The notes beneath the pieces are model-generated. The model made no database searches and had not been told where the DNA came from. It saw nothing but the letters and a program-made list of their open reading frames with translations. Shown piece by piece: positions 12,219-22,046 of a stretch of 64,000 nucleotides of DNA; position 1 is the first letter of the stretch; the number at the start of each line of letters is the position of its first letter. This DNA is from JAPOXR01 sp964291445 (GTDB lineage Bacteria > Pseudomonadota > Alphaproteobacteria > Rhodobacterales > Rhodobacteraceae). The translations under genes and the position numbers were made by a program. The DNA lies in contig OZ219864.1 of assembly GCA_964291445.2 (NCBI GenBank), positions 558,001-622,000 on the forward strand. Direction: 5' to 3'.

Positions 12219-13349
12219 ATGTCCAACACGGATACTGCCGCAGGCCGCCGGGAGGCTGACCGCCTTCAGAAGGGGGGTATCTTTGCCCAACTCAAGCGAC
12301 GGCCCGAAGTCGGCTCGTTCCTGGTCATGATTGCGGTGATCGTCGGAATTGCCATTGCCTCGAATGGCAATGCGTTCAACGCGCTTGGCCTCAAGAACAA
12401 CATCTCGATCATCGCGCAGTTCGGAATTATCGCCACCGCTGCCTGCCTGCTGATGATCGCCGGAGATTTCGATCTCTCCATAGGCTCGATGATCGGTTTC
12501 GCCGGGATGTCCATGGCGATGATGATGAAACACGGTCTGCCCTTCGGGCTTGGGGAAGCAACACCGTTTCTCGCATTCGTCTTGACGCTGTGCATGACGC
12601 TGTTCCTGGGTTGGGTGATAGGCACCATCGTGGTGCGGTCGCAACTGTCCAGCTTCATCGTCACGCTCTCGTTCCTGTTTTTCCTGCGCGGCCTGACCGA
12701 GGTCTGCTTTCGTGTCATCAACCAGTCAACGCAGATTTCAGGCCTTCCCGACTTCAAGGAAACCTCCTGGTTTGCCGACCTCATGGGAGGCGAGGTCTTT
12801 GGCTTCTTCTTCGACATCTGGCATTCGCTGGGAGGCAATGTGAACCGTGCGGGCGATCAGTGGGTGACCGGGTTTGACGCCCGGGTGTTCTGGTGGATCG
12901 TCGTCGCCGGTGTCGCCTACTATGTGCTGGCACGCACCCAGGTCGGCAACTGGATCTACGCCACCGGCGATAATCGCGAGAGCGCACGAGCCAATGGCGT
13001 GCCAGTCAATCGTGTTCGGATTTCACTGTTCATGACCACGGCATTCTGCGCCACGCTGTTCGCTGCCTGCCAGGTCTTTGACACCAACACCGCCGACGCC
13101 GCCAAGGGCAACCTCAAGGAACTCGAAGCGATCGCCATCGCGGTCGTGGGCGGAACGCTGATGACCGGCGGTTTCGGCTCGATCATCGGTGTGGTCTTCG
13201 GTGCCGTTACATTTGGTCTCGTGGCCAATGCAGTCTTCTTCATCCCGGCGATCGACGGTAGCTACTACCGGGTCTTTGTCGGCGTGGTTCTGCTGACGGC
13301 AGTCTTTCTCAACGAAAGCGTGCGCAAGCGCATCACTGGAGGGCTCTGA
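12219..13349 (+). CDS. sugar ABC transporter permease (CUT2/FrcC-like)
   Basis: 376 aa, RbsC/FrcC family inner-membrane subunit, working as a dimer with the ATPase of the next gene. ATG at 12219 preceded by GAGGAAG. Ten or so hydrophobic segments are visible. Family hallmarks include AGDFDLSIGSMIGFAGM in the first half, FIVTLSFLFFLRG, and a C-terminal block with AIAIAVVGGTLMTGGFGSIIGVVFGA. A periplasmic-looking insert (residues about 170-220, with aromatic residues) is longer than in RbsC and is also seen in fructose-type permeases. It ends 1 bp before the ATPase start. Confidence 0.9.
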   Translation: MSNTDTAAGRREADRLQKGGIFAQLKRRPEVGSFLVMIAVIVGIAIASNGNAFNALGLKNNISIIAQFGIIATAACLLMIAGDFDLSIGSMIGFAGMSMAMMMKHGLPFGLGEATPFLAFVLTLCMTLFLGWVIGTIVVRSQLSSFIVTLSFLFFLRGLTEVCFRVINQSTQISGLPDFKETSWFADLMGGEVFGFFFDIWHSLGGNVNRAGDQWVTGFDARVFWWIVVAGVAYYVLARTQVGNWIYATGDNRESARANGVPVNRVRISLFMTTAFCATLFAACQVFDTNTADAAKGNLKELEAIAIAVVGGTLMTGGFGSIIGVVFGAVTFGLVANAVFFIPAIDGSYYRVFVGVVLLTAVFLNESVRKRITGGL

Positions 13350-13350
13350 G

Positions 13351-14133
13351 ATGGCTAATCCGCTCATTCGAACAGAAGGTCTGACAAAACGGTTTGGCCC
13401 GTTCACTGCGCTCAATGGAATTGATCTCGATGTCTACAAGGGCGAGATCCATGCCCTGCTGGGCGATAACGGTGCGGGCAAATCCACGCTGATCAAGATT
13501 CTTGCGGGGGTGCACGAGCCGACCGAGGGGGCGATCTATATCGACGACTCGAAGGTCACGTTTCGCAGCCCGCGCGATGCGTCTTCCGCCGGCATTGGAA
13601 CCGTCTACCAGGATCTCGCCGTCAATCCGCTGATGTCGGTGACCCGGAATTTCTTCATGGGCCGTGAAATTTCCCGGGGGCCCGGGTCACTCGGGGCGCT
13701 CCGCATGGATGAAATGGACAGGATCACGCATGATGAAATGGTCAAGATCGGCATCGACATTTCCGATCCGGGTCAAGCGGTCGGCACGATGTCCGGTGGC
13801 CAGCGGCAGACGCTTGCCATTGCCCGGGCCATCTTTTTCGGTGCCCGGGTGCTGATCCTGGACGAGCCCACATCAGCACTTGGCCAGAAACAGCAGATGG
13901 AAGTCCTCAAGACCATGAAGCGGGTGCGCTCGCGCGGCGACATCGCGATCATTTTCATTACCCATAATGAAGTGCATTCGCGGCTCGTCGCCGACCGGTA
14001 CACCTTTCTGGCGCTTGGCGAGGTCATCGGCAAGGGAACCAGGGACGAACTGGCAGGCTCGGACATTCGCCATCTCATGGCAGGTGGCGTGGAAATGGCC
14101 GACCTTGAACAGGAACTCGCAACGATTAACTGA
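13351..14133 (+). CDS. sugar ABC transporter ATP-binding protein, single-domain (FrcA-like)
   Basis: 260 aa with one nucleotide-binding domain, unlike the double-domain RbsA of enterics but like rhizobial FrcA. Walker A is GDNGAGKST (about residues 38-46), the signature is MSGGQRQTLAIARA, and Walker B is VLILDEPTSALG, followed by the H-loop His in FITHNEV. It energises uptake by the preceding permease. The gene follows the permease by 1 bp and ends the operon, which is closed by a strong hairpin at 14170. The substrate is unknown. Confidence 0.9.
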   Translation: MANPLIRTEGLTKRFGPFTALNGIDLDVYKGEIHALLGDNGAGKSTLIKILAGVHEPTEGAIYIDDSKVTFRSPRDASSAGIGTVYQDLAVNPLMSVTRNFFMGREISRGPGSLGALRMDEMDRITHDEMVKIGIDISDPGQAVGTMSGGQRQTLAIARAIFFGARVLILDEPTSALGQKQQMEVLKTMKRVRSRGDIAIIFITHNEVHSRLVADRYTFLALGEVIGKGTRDELAGSDIRHLMAGGVEMADLEQELATIN

Positions 14134-14169
14134 CCGGCAATTGCCGAACGGAATCGACAACAATCCAGC

Positions 14170-14200
14170 AGGCCGAACCACGCCATGGTTCGGCCTGTTT
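14170..14200 (+). terminator. rho-independent terminator of the sugar ABC operon
   Basis: An 11-bp perfect stem, AGGCCGAACCA with TGGTTCGGCCT, with a 5-nt loop followed by GTTT. It lies 37 bp after the ATPase stop. Confidence 0.75.
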
Positions 14201-14419
14201 ACGCGGGGCAGGCGACGACGGGAGCCACCCTAAACGGGTGGGTGTCGGCGGCGACAGCTGGCACAGACCGGATCAGGAATTCCTGTGGATGATCATCCCG
14301 GTTGCCGGGCAAATCACACATCATCACCGGGAATTCCGGGCCGGCACATTCCGCGCGTCCTGCCGGACCTGCCTGGCAGGAGATGTTCAGGCTCGCCCCG
14401 GAAGGCTCCGACGATTGGG

Positions 14420-16297
14420 CTACCCCTCCTCGGCAGGCATTTCTTCCGGCTCAAACCACCAGAATTCCAGCTCGCCCAGCTTGAGCGGAGGCAGGTTCTC
14501 GGGGTGGCGATAGTGATTCCGGTAGGCGACGTTGTAGACATCATTGTACCATTGCGGCACCCAGATATGCAGTGCCCTCAGCGCCCGGTCGAGTGCCTTG
14601 ACCGCAACCTCCAGCTCGGCGCGCGTCGGCGCGCTCTCGACATGACCAATCAGCGCGTCGATGGCCGGATTTGCAACACCGGAGATGTTCAGGCTGCCGG
14701 TCTGTTCTGCCGACAGGCTGCCGAATATCGAGTGCAGTTCCGGCCCGGGGGTCAGTGACATCGCGTAGCGCCTGATGGTGATATCGAAGTCGAAGATCTT
14801 TTCCCGTTCGCGCGATTGTGCAGGAACATAATCGACCTTCTCATTTGTTGCTTCCACTCCCATCTGCTCCAGCGTGGCAATGTACGGGTTGATGATCCGG
14901 TCAAATCCCGGGCTATCATTGAGGATCGTCACCGTAAGCCGTTCACCCTGCCCGTTGACCCGTTTTCCGTCCTTCAGCACCCAGCCGGCTGCATCCAGCA
15001 ACCTACCCGCTTCCCTCAATACCGCCCGATCGGCGCGCACCGGCCGGGAGATTCTTGGAACAAAGGCCGGTTCGGTAAAGACCGAATCTGGCAAATGCTG
15101 GCGAAGCGGCTCCAGCAATTCGAGCTCGGCCTGGCCTGGCAACCCTTCCGCCTGCATTGGTGAATTCTCCCAGAAACTGTCGGTGCGGCGGTACAAATCA
15201 TAGAACAGCGTGGCGTTGGACCATTCGAAGTTGAACGCCATCGATATGGCCTGGCGCACCCTTGGGTCCTGGAACTTCTCCTTCCTGAGATTGAACCAGA
15301 ATCCCTGGGTTCCGGATGGTTCACCATCCGGGATCTGCTTGCGAATGATCTTTCCCTGCTCGATTTCAGGGAAGTCATACGAGGTTGCCCAGATTTTCGA
15401 AGAGTACTCCTGGCGAAAATCGTAGCTGCCGCCCTTGAAGCCCTCGAAGGCGATCGTGGAGTCGGCGAAATACTCGATCACGATACGATCGAAATTGTTC
15501 TGGCCGACATTGACCGGCAGCGAGTCCCCCCAGTAATCATCCAGCCGCCGATAAACGACCCGGCTTCCCGGATCGACCGACTCCACGACATACGGCGCCG
15601 ATGTCAATGGCGGGACGATCGAACTCTCTGCGAAATCCTTGTCGGCGTAATCGGCCCTCGACATGATCGGCATGTTGGCAGCCTCGAGCGGAAGCTTGCG
15701 GGTGGCTGCCCCGTCCCTGAACGTGAACCTGACTCGCAGCGGGTCAATGGCTTCGACCTTTTCGAAATCCCGGTAATCGACGCGGAACGCCGGAAGGCCG
15801 TCCGCAACCAGCGCTTCATACGAGAACACTACGTCATCGGCAGTGATGGGCGTGCCATCGGAGAACCTTGCCTCGGGCCGCAAATTGAATATCACCCAGC
15901 TACGGTCAGGTGGATATTCGACCGACTCGGCAATGTGCGCGTAGACTGCGTCAGGCTCGTCATAGGCGCGCTTCATCAGCGATTCATAGAGCAGGGTCGA
16001 TTCGTACTCGGCCGTGCCCTTGATGATATATGGCATGAAACTGTCAAAGGTGCCGAACCCCCAGCTCGACATGGTCCCGCCCCGCGGCGCATCCGGGTTC
16101 ACATAGTCGAAATGGGCAAAATCCGCCGGGTATTTCAGGTCGCCATAGGCCGACAACCCGTGCGATTTCAGGACGGTCTCCGCCTGGGCACCGAGTCCGA
16201 ACGCGAGCGCAGCCACCACTGCCAGGGCCGGGGCCGGGCGCCACTTCGCCGATCCGGGATTGACTGGCTGCTCGGGAGAGTTGGGAATTTTCGGCAT
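14420..16297 (-). CDS. YejA-family oligopeptide ABC transporter substrate-binding protein
   Basis: 625 aa from ATG 16297. The open frame extends to 16582, but the extra N-terminus has no signal, whereas this start gives a twin-charged N-region and a hydrophobic stretch ending AFGLGAQA. The mature start (SHGLSAYGDLKYPADFAHFDYVNP) and GGTMSSWGFGTFDSFMPYI are characteristic of YejA. The rest is the family 5 dipeptide/oligopeptide-binding fold, with SDGTPITADDVVFSYEAL and DPRVRQAISMAFNFEW. Family members bind peptides or microcin C-like peptide-nucleotides in the periplasm. The usual yejBEF permease and ATPase genes are not beside it, so it is an orphan binding protein. Confidence 0.88.
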   Translation of the reverse strand: MPKIPNSPEQPVNPGSAKWRPAPALAVVAALAFGLGAQAETVLKSHGLSAYGDLKYPADFAHFDYVNPDAPRGGTMSSWGFGTFDSFMPYIIKGTAEYESTLLYESLMKRAYDEPDAVYAHIAESVEYPPDRSWVIFNLRPEARFSDGTPITADDVVFSYEALVADGLPAFRVDYRDFEKVEAIDPLRVRFTFRDGAATRKLPLEAANMPIMSRADYADKDFAESSIVPPLTSAPYVVESVDPGSRVVYRRLDDYWGDSLPVNVGQNNFDRIVIEYFADSTIAFEGFKGGSYDFRQEYSSKIWATSYDFPEIEQGKIIRKQIPDGEPSGTQGFWFNLRKEKFQDPRVRQAISMAFNFEWSNATLFYDLYRRTDSFWENSPMQAEGLPGQAELELLEPLRQHLPDSVFTEPAFVPRISRPVRADRAVLREAGRLLDAAGWVLKDGKRVNGQGERLTVTILNDSPGFDRIINPYIATLEQMGVEATNEKVDYVPAQSREREKIFDFDITIRRYAMSLTPGPELHSIFGSLSAEQTGSLNISGVANPAIDALIGHVESAPTRAELEVAVKALDRALRALHIWVPQWYNDVYNVAYRNHYRHPENLPPLKLGELEFWWFEPEEMPAEEG

Positions 16298-16611
16298 TGG
16301 ATGCCCCTTTTCGACCTGGATCCGGCACTGCCTGTCGCTATCCTTGACCGGCAGGATCAAGGCGCCGCACATGTTGCAAAGATTGTCCGATTCATCGCCC
16401 GAATTCAACAGGAAGAACGGGCAGGTCCTCAAGACCGGCGAATGCGTCTTCGCCGGCAACTCCGGAGACCCGTGCCACCAGGCCGGCACCCCGAAGGAAC
16501 GATCCTCCCGCCATCCATCTCGGGAAGAGGCCGTAAAGGCTGGCAGCCGATGCAGGAAGAGAGTCCGGGTCTCGGTTGTCAAGGTTCAGGTTATCGGATA
16601 GTGATTGGATC
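16298..16611. other. divergent intergenic region
   Basis: 314 bp between the YejA-like gene and the Xre/RES pair; it must carry both promoters. No clear palindromic operator could be picked out. Confidence 0.35.
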
Positions 16612-17232
16612 ATGTCAAATCTCCAAATCCATTCCATTCGAAGTCCATTCGATGAACCGCGGCTTGCATCTGCAGCCATCGCGGCATTGAGTCGCGCCGA
16701 CGCAATGGGCCTGTTGTCTCAACAGATAACCTGCCTTGACGACAATGCCATGCAGGGACTTCAAGCAGGTATGGCCAAGGCCGGCATCGGATACGCATTG
16801 ATTGCCGGGCTCGGTCACCCGTTGCACTCCGATCCCGACCAACTCTCGGAGTTGTTGGATCAAATCGGCGACGCTCTCGAGCAGTCGCCCGCTCCCGAAC
16901 AGGAGTGGCGTATCCTGCAGGATGTCCTGGGGTTGGACATGCTGGCTCGTCTCCTGAACATTTCTCATTCCAGCGCACGACGCTACTTGTCAGGAAGCCG
17001 CGCAACCCCCGACACGGTCGCGAACCGCTTGCACTTTCTCGCCCTCGTGGTCGGTGACCTGTCCGGAGCGTACAATGACATCGGAATCCGGCGCTGGTTC
17101 GAGCGGCGACGCGAGCGACTGGACGGCAACACTCCTGCACAGGCGCTGGGTGTGCAGTGGTCGCCGGATGATGCCGGCCCTCGCAGCGTTCAGAGTCTCG
17201 CCAGCGCTCTCGGGACATCTCCGGTCACGTGA
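16612..17232 (+). CDS. Xre/MbcA/ParS-type antitoxin of RES toxin
   Basis: 206 aa from ATG 16612; a TTG at 16576 would add 12 residues. The N-terminal half is helical and less conserved. The middle has a helix-turn-helix (LARLLNISHSSARRYLSGSR), followed by PDTVANRLHFLALVVGDL. The C-terminal toxin-binding part (RRWFERRRERLDGNTPAQAL) matches the WF-RxR--L-G-TPAQ-L pattern of antitoxins paired with RES toxins. It should bind and silence the toxin and repress the operon. Its stop overlaps the next gene in a GTGA. Confidence 0.82.
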   Translation: MSNLQIHSIRSPFDEPRLASAAIAALSRADAMGLLSQQITCLDDNAMQGLQAGMAKAGIGYALIAGLGHPLHSDPDQLSELLDQIGDALEQSPAPEQEWRILQDVLGLDMLARLLNISHSSARRYLSGSRATPDTVANRLHFLALVVGDLSGAYNDIGIRRWFERRRERLDGNTPAQALGVQWSPDDAGPRSVQSLASALGTSPVT

Positions 17233-17747
17233 TCGCGTTCCGGCACGCCGATCCCCGCTTTCCCTATCTGCGGGAGGACTCATCCCAACCCGCCGGCCGA
17301 TGGAATGCTGCAGGTGAGCTGACCCACTATTTCTGTGATACCCCTGATGGTGCCTGGGCCGAGTTTCTTCGACACGAGGAAATTGTCGATCCGGAGGATC
17401 TCCCCACCATTCGCCGTGCAATGTGGGCCGTTGACATTGGAGATCCTCCATCCCTGCTGCCCGATCTGCCACACGAGGTCCTGGTGGGCGGGCCGAAACA
17501 TTGGCCGATATGCCAGGCGTTCGCCCATTCCCGTCGAACAGAAGTGGACGGATTCACCGCGCCCTCCGCTGCGCTGCGCCCGGGAGGTGCGCATGGATGG
17601 CGCATAGATGGCGGCATGCAACCCGGACCCGGGCGGGACGGTAAGGTTTTTGTCCTGTCCGGCCTGCGCCCCGACCTTGTTGGCTGGCCAGCAGCCATCG
17701 AGGGGAGACCGGACAAGGAATTGCTTGTTCATGTGCGTCACTTCTGA
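17229..17747 (+). CDS. RES-domain toxin (NAD+-phosphorylase family)
   Basis: 172 aa, starting with GTG at 17229 inside the antitoxin stop (GTGA overlap). The RES fold is indicated by an early Arg (R5), the GRWNAAG motif at residues 23-29, a following aromatic (HYF), and a helix with conserved Glu (WAEFLRHEEI). RES toxins such as MbcT degrade NAD+ and stop growth when freed from their antitoxin. Order antitoxin-toxin and tight coupling are typical. No frameshift is visible, so the pair looks functional. Confidence 0.85.
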   Translation: MIAFRHADPRFPYLREDSSQPAGRWNAAGELTHYFCDTPDGAWAEFLRHEEIVDPEDLPTIRRAMWAVDIGDPPSLLPDLPHEVLVGGPKHWPICQAFAHSRRTEVDGFTAPSAALRPGGAHGWRIDGGMQPGPGRDGKVFVLSGLRPDLVGWPAAIEGRPDKELLVHVRHF

Positions 17748-18077
17748 CGCCAGGCCGCCGACGCCGCGCCCGTCAGCGCATGTCAGCCCAAACTCACGAT
17801 CTTCCAGGCCCGCAATCGAGCCCAATTCCAGGGAGAGTGACTTGCCGGAAGGCGCGACAAGGCAAGCGGCACCCTCATGGCTCCGTGTCAGGACAAATGC
17901 CCGCATGCGGGCACGGTCTTGACCGCGACCGCGACGCCAGGAGGCCATCTTGCATGCGGCAGCGGCAGGTCCACACCTGCTGCATGCCATGACGATCCGG
18001 TTTCACGCCGAAATCGGGCCGTCTCGGCGGTCCTCAGCCGCACATGCGTTTCTTGTCGGTCGGCTTCTCGACAGCCC
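17748..18077. other. intergenic, no gene seen
   Basis: 330 bp between the convergent RES toxin and desaturase-family genes. Frames here lack any recognisable motif, and no terminator hairpin stands out. Confidence 0.35.
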
Positions 18078-19073
18078 TCAGCCGTGCATGCGCTTCTTGC
18101 GGGCCCGCACGGCTTGCGTCGCTTCGGGGCTGCCATCATGGTAGGAGCCGAACCAGTTATCCCAGGGCATTTCCGGGTTGCCGTAATTGCACTCGAAATA
18201 GCGGTGGTGCAGCTGGTGGTGAAAGGACCCGATCCTCAGCCTTGCCTTCTCGCCCAGCACCAGGTTTTCAAAGCCGGCATGCGAGGTCGCGGTCGCCAGC
18301 GACAACCAGTATCCGAGGAAGATGAAATGAACGGGGTGGGCAGGCAACACCAGGAATATCAGCAGCAGCCCCAGATAGCCGAAATGCTCGACCGGATGCA
18401 TCGACAGCCCCGACCATGGAGCGATTGAATGGCTGCGGTGGTGCACCGAATGGACCCGCCGATAAATCCACGGGATATGCAGCGCCCGGTGCAGCCAGTA
18501 GAAATGGAAGGACTGGATGACCGGCATCAGCGGGAACAGGAGGATGAACCAGACCGGATTGTCGCTGAAGGTGACCGTCGGTGCCCAGCCATTGGCGTAG
18601 GCCATCCACAGGATGACCGCATAGATCGTCCATACCGTCACACCGGACAGCAATGTATGGGTGACGTTGTCCCAAAACTGGTCATTGAACAGGAAGGTCC
18701 TGTTGTTGCGGGCCAACCCCCTGCGGTCGTATTTGTAGGTCTCGCCCTGTCGCTTCCACCCGTAGAGCCAGACATGGAGCCCCTGGGCAAAGACCGTCAT
18801 CAGGATGATGTTGAGCGCCCAGATCTTGAATACCCAGCCCCATTGCAGGGTCGTCATCACCTCCAGCTCCGGCCTGATCCAGATCCATGTGACCCAAGCC
18901 ATCAACGCATAGATCGTGAACTCGGTCACTGGCAGCCAGTTGGTGGCAAACCAGCGCAAGGTGGCGATGGGCCTCGGAGGCCAGGAAAACAACGGGGTCA
19001 CCGCGACCGGCAAATCCGGGTGCCAATTCCAGTCCTTGCTGGATCCCGCCTTCAAATGGTCATCTGCTGACAT
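18078..19073 (-). CDS. sterol desaturase / fatty acid hydroxylase family membrane enzyme
   Basis: 331 aa integral membrane protein with the His-box pattern of the fatty acid hydroxylase superfamily: HFYWLHRALH, HSVHHRSH and HHQLHHRYFECNYG. These boxes bind two iron atoms that insert oxygen or a double bond into a lipid or sterol-like substrate. At least four hydrophobic segments lie before the first box. The C-terminus (PWDNWFGSYHDGSPEAT) is also typical. ATG at 19073 gives a soluble 30-residue lead. The substrate cannot be told; in bacteria these act on membrane lipids, hopanoids or ether lipids. It is a single gene. Confidence 0.88.
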   Translation of the reverse strand: MSADDHLKAGSSKDWNWHPDLPVAVTPLFSWPPRPIATLRWFATNWLPVTEFTIYALMAWVTWIWIRPELEVMTTLQWGWVFKIWALNIILMTVFAQGLHVWLYGWKRQGETYKYDRRGLARNNRTFLFNDQFWDNVTHTLLSGVTVWTIYAVILWMAYANGWAPTVTFSDNPVWFILLFPLMPVIQSFHFYWLHRALHIPWIYRRVHSVHHRSHSIAPWSGLSMHPVEHFGYLGLLLIFLVLPAHPVHFIFLGYWLSLATATSHAGFENLVLGEKARLRIGSFHHQLHHRYFECNYGNPEMPWDNWFGSYHDGSPEATQAVRARKKRMHG

Positions 19074-19252
19074 GGCAGCCGCCGGGAATCAGTGTCGCAC
19101 TGATTGGAGCCTACACCCGGATTCGCAACTGGCAAGGAGAATTTGTTGATGCCGGCCGCCGACACATTGGCTGCCAGGACAGGAGTTCCTGGCCAGCATG
19201 CACCGTCTTGGTCTGTTGGACGTGGCGTCACCCGACCCCGATCGGTCGCCGG

Positions 19253-20251
19253 TCAGCCGGCATCCTCGCCGGGGCTGATGATCCGGGCCGATTCATGGAT
19301 CGACGTGTACTGGCCGGCCGGCCTGAAACGGTAGAGATAGCTCTCCAGCACCGCGTCCATTGGCGTTTGAACTAGGCCAAGCCGGTCAAGTGACTGCACC
19401 CCCGGGCCTACCACATTGTCGGTTGCCAATTGCCGTATCTGGTCCCTGGTCAGGAACTTGTTCACGAACAATCCACCGCTCAGCAACTGGAGCATCTCGA
19501 ATTCGAAGGCTGCAATCCCGGCTATCGGTGCCGGCAGGTCAAGGACAAGGCGACGCCGGCGAATGACCGCGAGCATCTTTTGTATCAGATCCCTGAATGA
19601 CAGGATTTCCGGCCCGCCGAGTTCACAAATCCCGCTAACCGATCGGTCGCCGACCGCCAGGCACACGGCACGGGCAACATCATCCACGTAGACCGGCTGA
19701 AACCGGGTATCGGCACTGACAATCGGCACGATGGGAAACCAGCGGGCCATGGCGGCAAACCTGTTGAAGAACATGTCCTCGGTTCCGAACACGATCGAGG
19801 GGCGCATGATGATCGCACCGCCGTACTCTTCGCCGACGACCCTCTCCCCGGCACCCTTGGTGCGGAAGTAGTGGCTGTCGCTGTCCGGGTCGGCACCCAG
19901 GGCAGACACATGAACCAGCCTCCCGACCCCGGCCGCCGCCGCAGCAGCAGCAATGGCAGCAGCCCCGGTCTCGTGTATGGCCGCAAAGCGCTGCTTGCCA
20001 TGTTCGGCCAGGATTCCCACGCAATTGACCACGGCATCGGCACCATCCACCGCCGCCGCCACCGATTCCGGGTAGCGGATATTGGCCTGGACCGGCTCAA
20101 CCTGGCCAGGCACGCCATATGTGCGGACAAACAATGCCTCGTTCGGGCGGCGCACCGCCACCCTGACGCGCCAGCCGGATCTTGCCAATCGCTGGGCAAT
20201 GTAACGGCCGATAAATCCCGACCCGCCAAATATGGTTGCTATTCCGGCCAA
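19253..20251 (-). CDS. complex I NDUFA9-like NAD(P)-binding protein
   Basis: 332 aa, atypical short-chain dehydrogenase. The Rossmann start is IFGGSGFIGRYIAQRLARSG, close to the N-terminus, followed by NCVGIL, LVHVSALGAD, YFRTKGAGER (YxxxK of the SDR type) and RPSIVFG. These match the NDUFA9/CC3-like family, often encoded near respiratory genes in alphaproteobacteria and thought to aid complex I or quinone metabolism. The frame begins with TTG at 20251 behind GGAAG; no ATG is available before the nucleotide-binding motif, so TTG is the likely start. The neighbour on one side is tRNA-Leu. Confidence 0.85.
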   Translation of the reverse strand: MAGIATIFGGSGFIGRYIAQRLARSGWRVRVAVRRPNEALFVRTYGVPGQVEPVQANIRYPESVAAAVDGADAVVNCVGILAEHGKQRFAAIHETGAAAIAAAAAAAGVGRLVHVSALGADPDSDSHYFRTKGAGERVVGEEYGGAIIMRPSIVFGTEDMFFNRFAAMARWFPIVPIVSADTRFQPVYVDDVARAVCLAVGDRSVSGICELGGPEILSFRDLIQKMLAVIRRRRLVLDLPAPIAGIAAFEFEMLQLLSGGLFVNKFLTRDQIRQLATDNVVGPGVQSLDRLGLVQTPMDAVLESYLYRFRPAGQYTSIHESARIISPGEDAG

Positions 20252-20400
20252 GTCACTTCCGCTTGACTGTCAATCCGGCTCAATTACTCCCCGCGCCCTT
20301 CGGTGACAAGATCAAACCAACCCCGACCCGGCCGGGCCGGCAATGGCCAGGCTGACGTGGGTCAGGCCGCGGCATCGCCATCCGGCCATGTCTGGATGAT

Positions 20401-20487
20401 TGGTGCCCAGGAGAGGACTCGAACCTCCACGCCCATACAGGCACTAGCACCTGAAGCTAGCGCGTCTACCAATTCCGCCACCTGGGC
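20401..20487 (-). tRNA. tRNA-Leu (anticodon CAG)
   Basis: 87 nt including an encoded CCA. The acceptor stem GCCCAGG pairs with CCTGGGC. The D-loop holds the conserved GGTAGAC. The anticodon loop TTCAGGT is closed by the stem CTAGC/GCTAG, giving CAG. A long variable arm (TGCCTGTATGGGCG region) marks it as class II, and the T-arm has GGTTCGAGTCC. No integrase or att duplicate is seen beside it. Confidence 0.97.
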
Positions 20488-20993
20488 AGGTAGGGATGCA
20501 ATCGTTTAGGCAAGGTGAACATCGGAGTCAATCTGCAGTTCTACCGGCCGGATGTGTCGCAGGACAGGAGTTTCCGCCACTGTCTATGACCGCCCGGAGA
20601 GCAGGTCCCGATGCAGGAGAGCGTGTCAAACAAAGGCATCGTGATGCACCCTGTCAGCGGCCAACAAACAGGTCAGGATCCTGGTCATTCACTGCTCCTT
20701 GCAAAAACCGTCCACATGCACCCCAGAGAGCGTGCAGACACCATGATGGCTGGCCCTCTTCCCGCGCCCATATCGGTGATCGTCCCGGAGCCAGGCAGCC
20801 TGTCTGACCTCGCGGTTGGCAAAGACCGCCGATTTCCTCGCCCTGAAACCACTCATGATCTGCCTGGCCTTCCACTGGCCCGGCTTCAGCACACCGGTGA
20901 TGGCGGACCGAAGGTGGGCTCGCCTTCAAATCGGTTCGATTTTCCGGAATTTCCAAGTATGATCTGCCTTGCCGCGTGATCGAAGGCTGGGAG
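20488..20993. other. intergenic, no gene seen
   Basis: 506 bp upstream of the ProV-like gene. Short frames on both strands do not resemble any family. It should contain the promoters for the tRNA and for the betaine-type cassette. Confidence 0.35.
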
Positions 20994-22037
20994 ATGCAAT
21001 TGGCGATCATGGACAATGGTCAGACCAAGATCGAATGCAAGTCTGTCTGGAAGATCTTCGGACCAAGTCCGGTGGATGTGCTGGCCTCGCATGACCGGAG
21101 CAAGAGCCGGGCCGAGATCCAGGAGGAGACCGGCCATGTCGTCGCGGTGAAGGATGTGTCGTTCGAAATCAGGGCTGGCGAATGCTTCGTGGTGATGGGC
21201 CTGTCGGGCTCCGGCAAGTCGACGCTGGTCCGTTGCCTGACCAGGTTGATCGAACCGACCGGCGGTGAAGTGGTGATGGACGGGCAGGATGTGGCCCGGA
21301 TGAGCCGGGCCGAGTTGCAGAAATTGCGGCGATACAAGATCGCAATGGTCTTTCAGCATTTCGGGTTGCTACCGCACCGGACTGTCATCGACAATATTTC
21401 CTATGGCCTGGAGGTCCGCGGTGTCGGCCGCCGTGAACGGAAAGAGATGGCTGGCGGTGTGCTTGACCTGGTCGGGCTGACCGGATGGGGAGACCGCTAC
21501 CCGCGCGAGTTGTCGGGTGGCATGCAGCAGCGGGTCGGCTTGGCTCGCGCCATGGCGGTCGATCCCGAAATCCTGATCTTCGACGAGCCATTCTCGGCCC
21601 TGGACCCGTTGATCAGGCGCGAGATGCAGGACGAGCTGCTTGGCCTTCGGAGCACTCTCAACAAGACCATGGTCTTCATCACCCACGACTTCCATGAAGC
21701 GATCAAGATGGGAGACAATATTGCAATCATGAAGGATGGCGAGATTGTCCAGATCGGAACCCCCGAGGATATCGTGGCCAATCCGGTAAACAGCTATGTT
21801 CGTGATTTCACCGAAGACGTACCCCGCTACAAGGTGCTGACTGCCGGCAAGGTGATGCGGGAATGCCGGACGCCGGATATTGCCGATTGTGAACGCGTGC
21901 CCGGGGATGCCGCGCTCGTCAGTCTCATCGACACCGCTGCTGGCGATGACCGGCCACTGGCAGTCCTCAATGACAATGGCGACATTGTCGGAGAAATTGA
22001 CCGCGAGATTATCATGCGGGCAATGTCGACGAGCTGA
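20994..22037 (+). CDS. glycine betaine/proline-type ABC transporter ATPase (ProV-like)
   Basis: 347 aa from ATG 20994, chosen for GAAGG 7 nt upstream; GTG 20976 and ATG 21009 are alternatives. The N-terminus has the ProV lead with KSVWKIFG and the insert about DVLASHDRSKSRAEIQEETG, before Walker A (GLSGSGKST). Then come the Q-loop (AMVFQHFGLLPHRTV), LSGGMQQRVGLARA, and Walker B with LIFDEPFSALDPLIR. The C-terminal 70 residues form the tandem CBS-like tail that senses ionic strength in OpuA-type ATPases. It would energise uptake of betaine-like compatible solutes with the ProX and ProW-like products nearby. Confidence 0.88.
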   Translation: MQLAIMDNGQTKIECKSVWKIFGPSPVDVLASHDRSKSRAEIQEETGHVVAVKDVSFEIRAGECFVVMGLSGSGKSTLVRCLTRLIEPTGGEVVMDGQDVARMSRAELQKLRRYKIAMVFQHFGLLPHRTVIDNISYGLEVRGVGRRERKEMAGGVLDLVGLTGWGDRYPRELSGGMQQRVGLARAMAVDPEILIFDEPFSALDPLIRREMQDELLGLRSTLNKTMVFITHDFHEAIKMGDNIAIMKDGEIVQIGTPEDIVANPVNSYVRDFTEDVPRYKVLTAGKVMRECRTPDIADCERVPGDAALVSLIDTAAGDDRPLAVLNDNGDIVGEIDREIIMRAMSTS

Positions 22038-22046
22038 CGCCTGCCG

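Noticed and set aside
20401..20487. tRNA-Leu as the integration site of the mobile region
   Set aside because: The transfer genes begin about 16 kb away, no integrase or duplicated tRNA end was seen near it, and core genes lie between.
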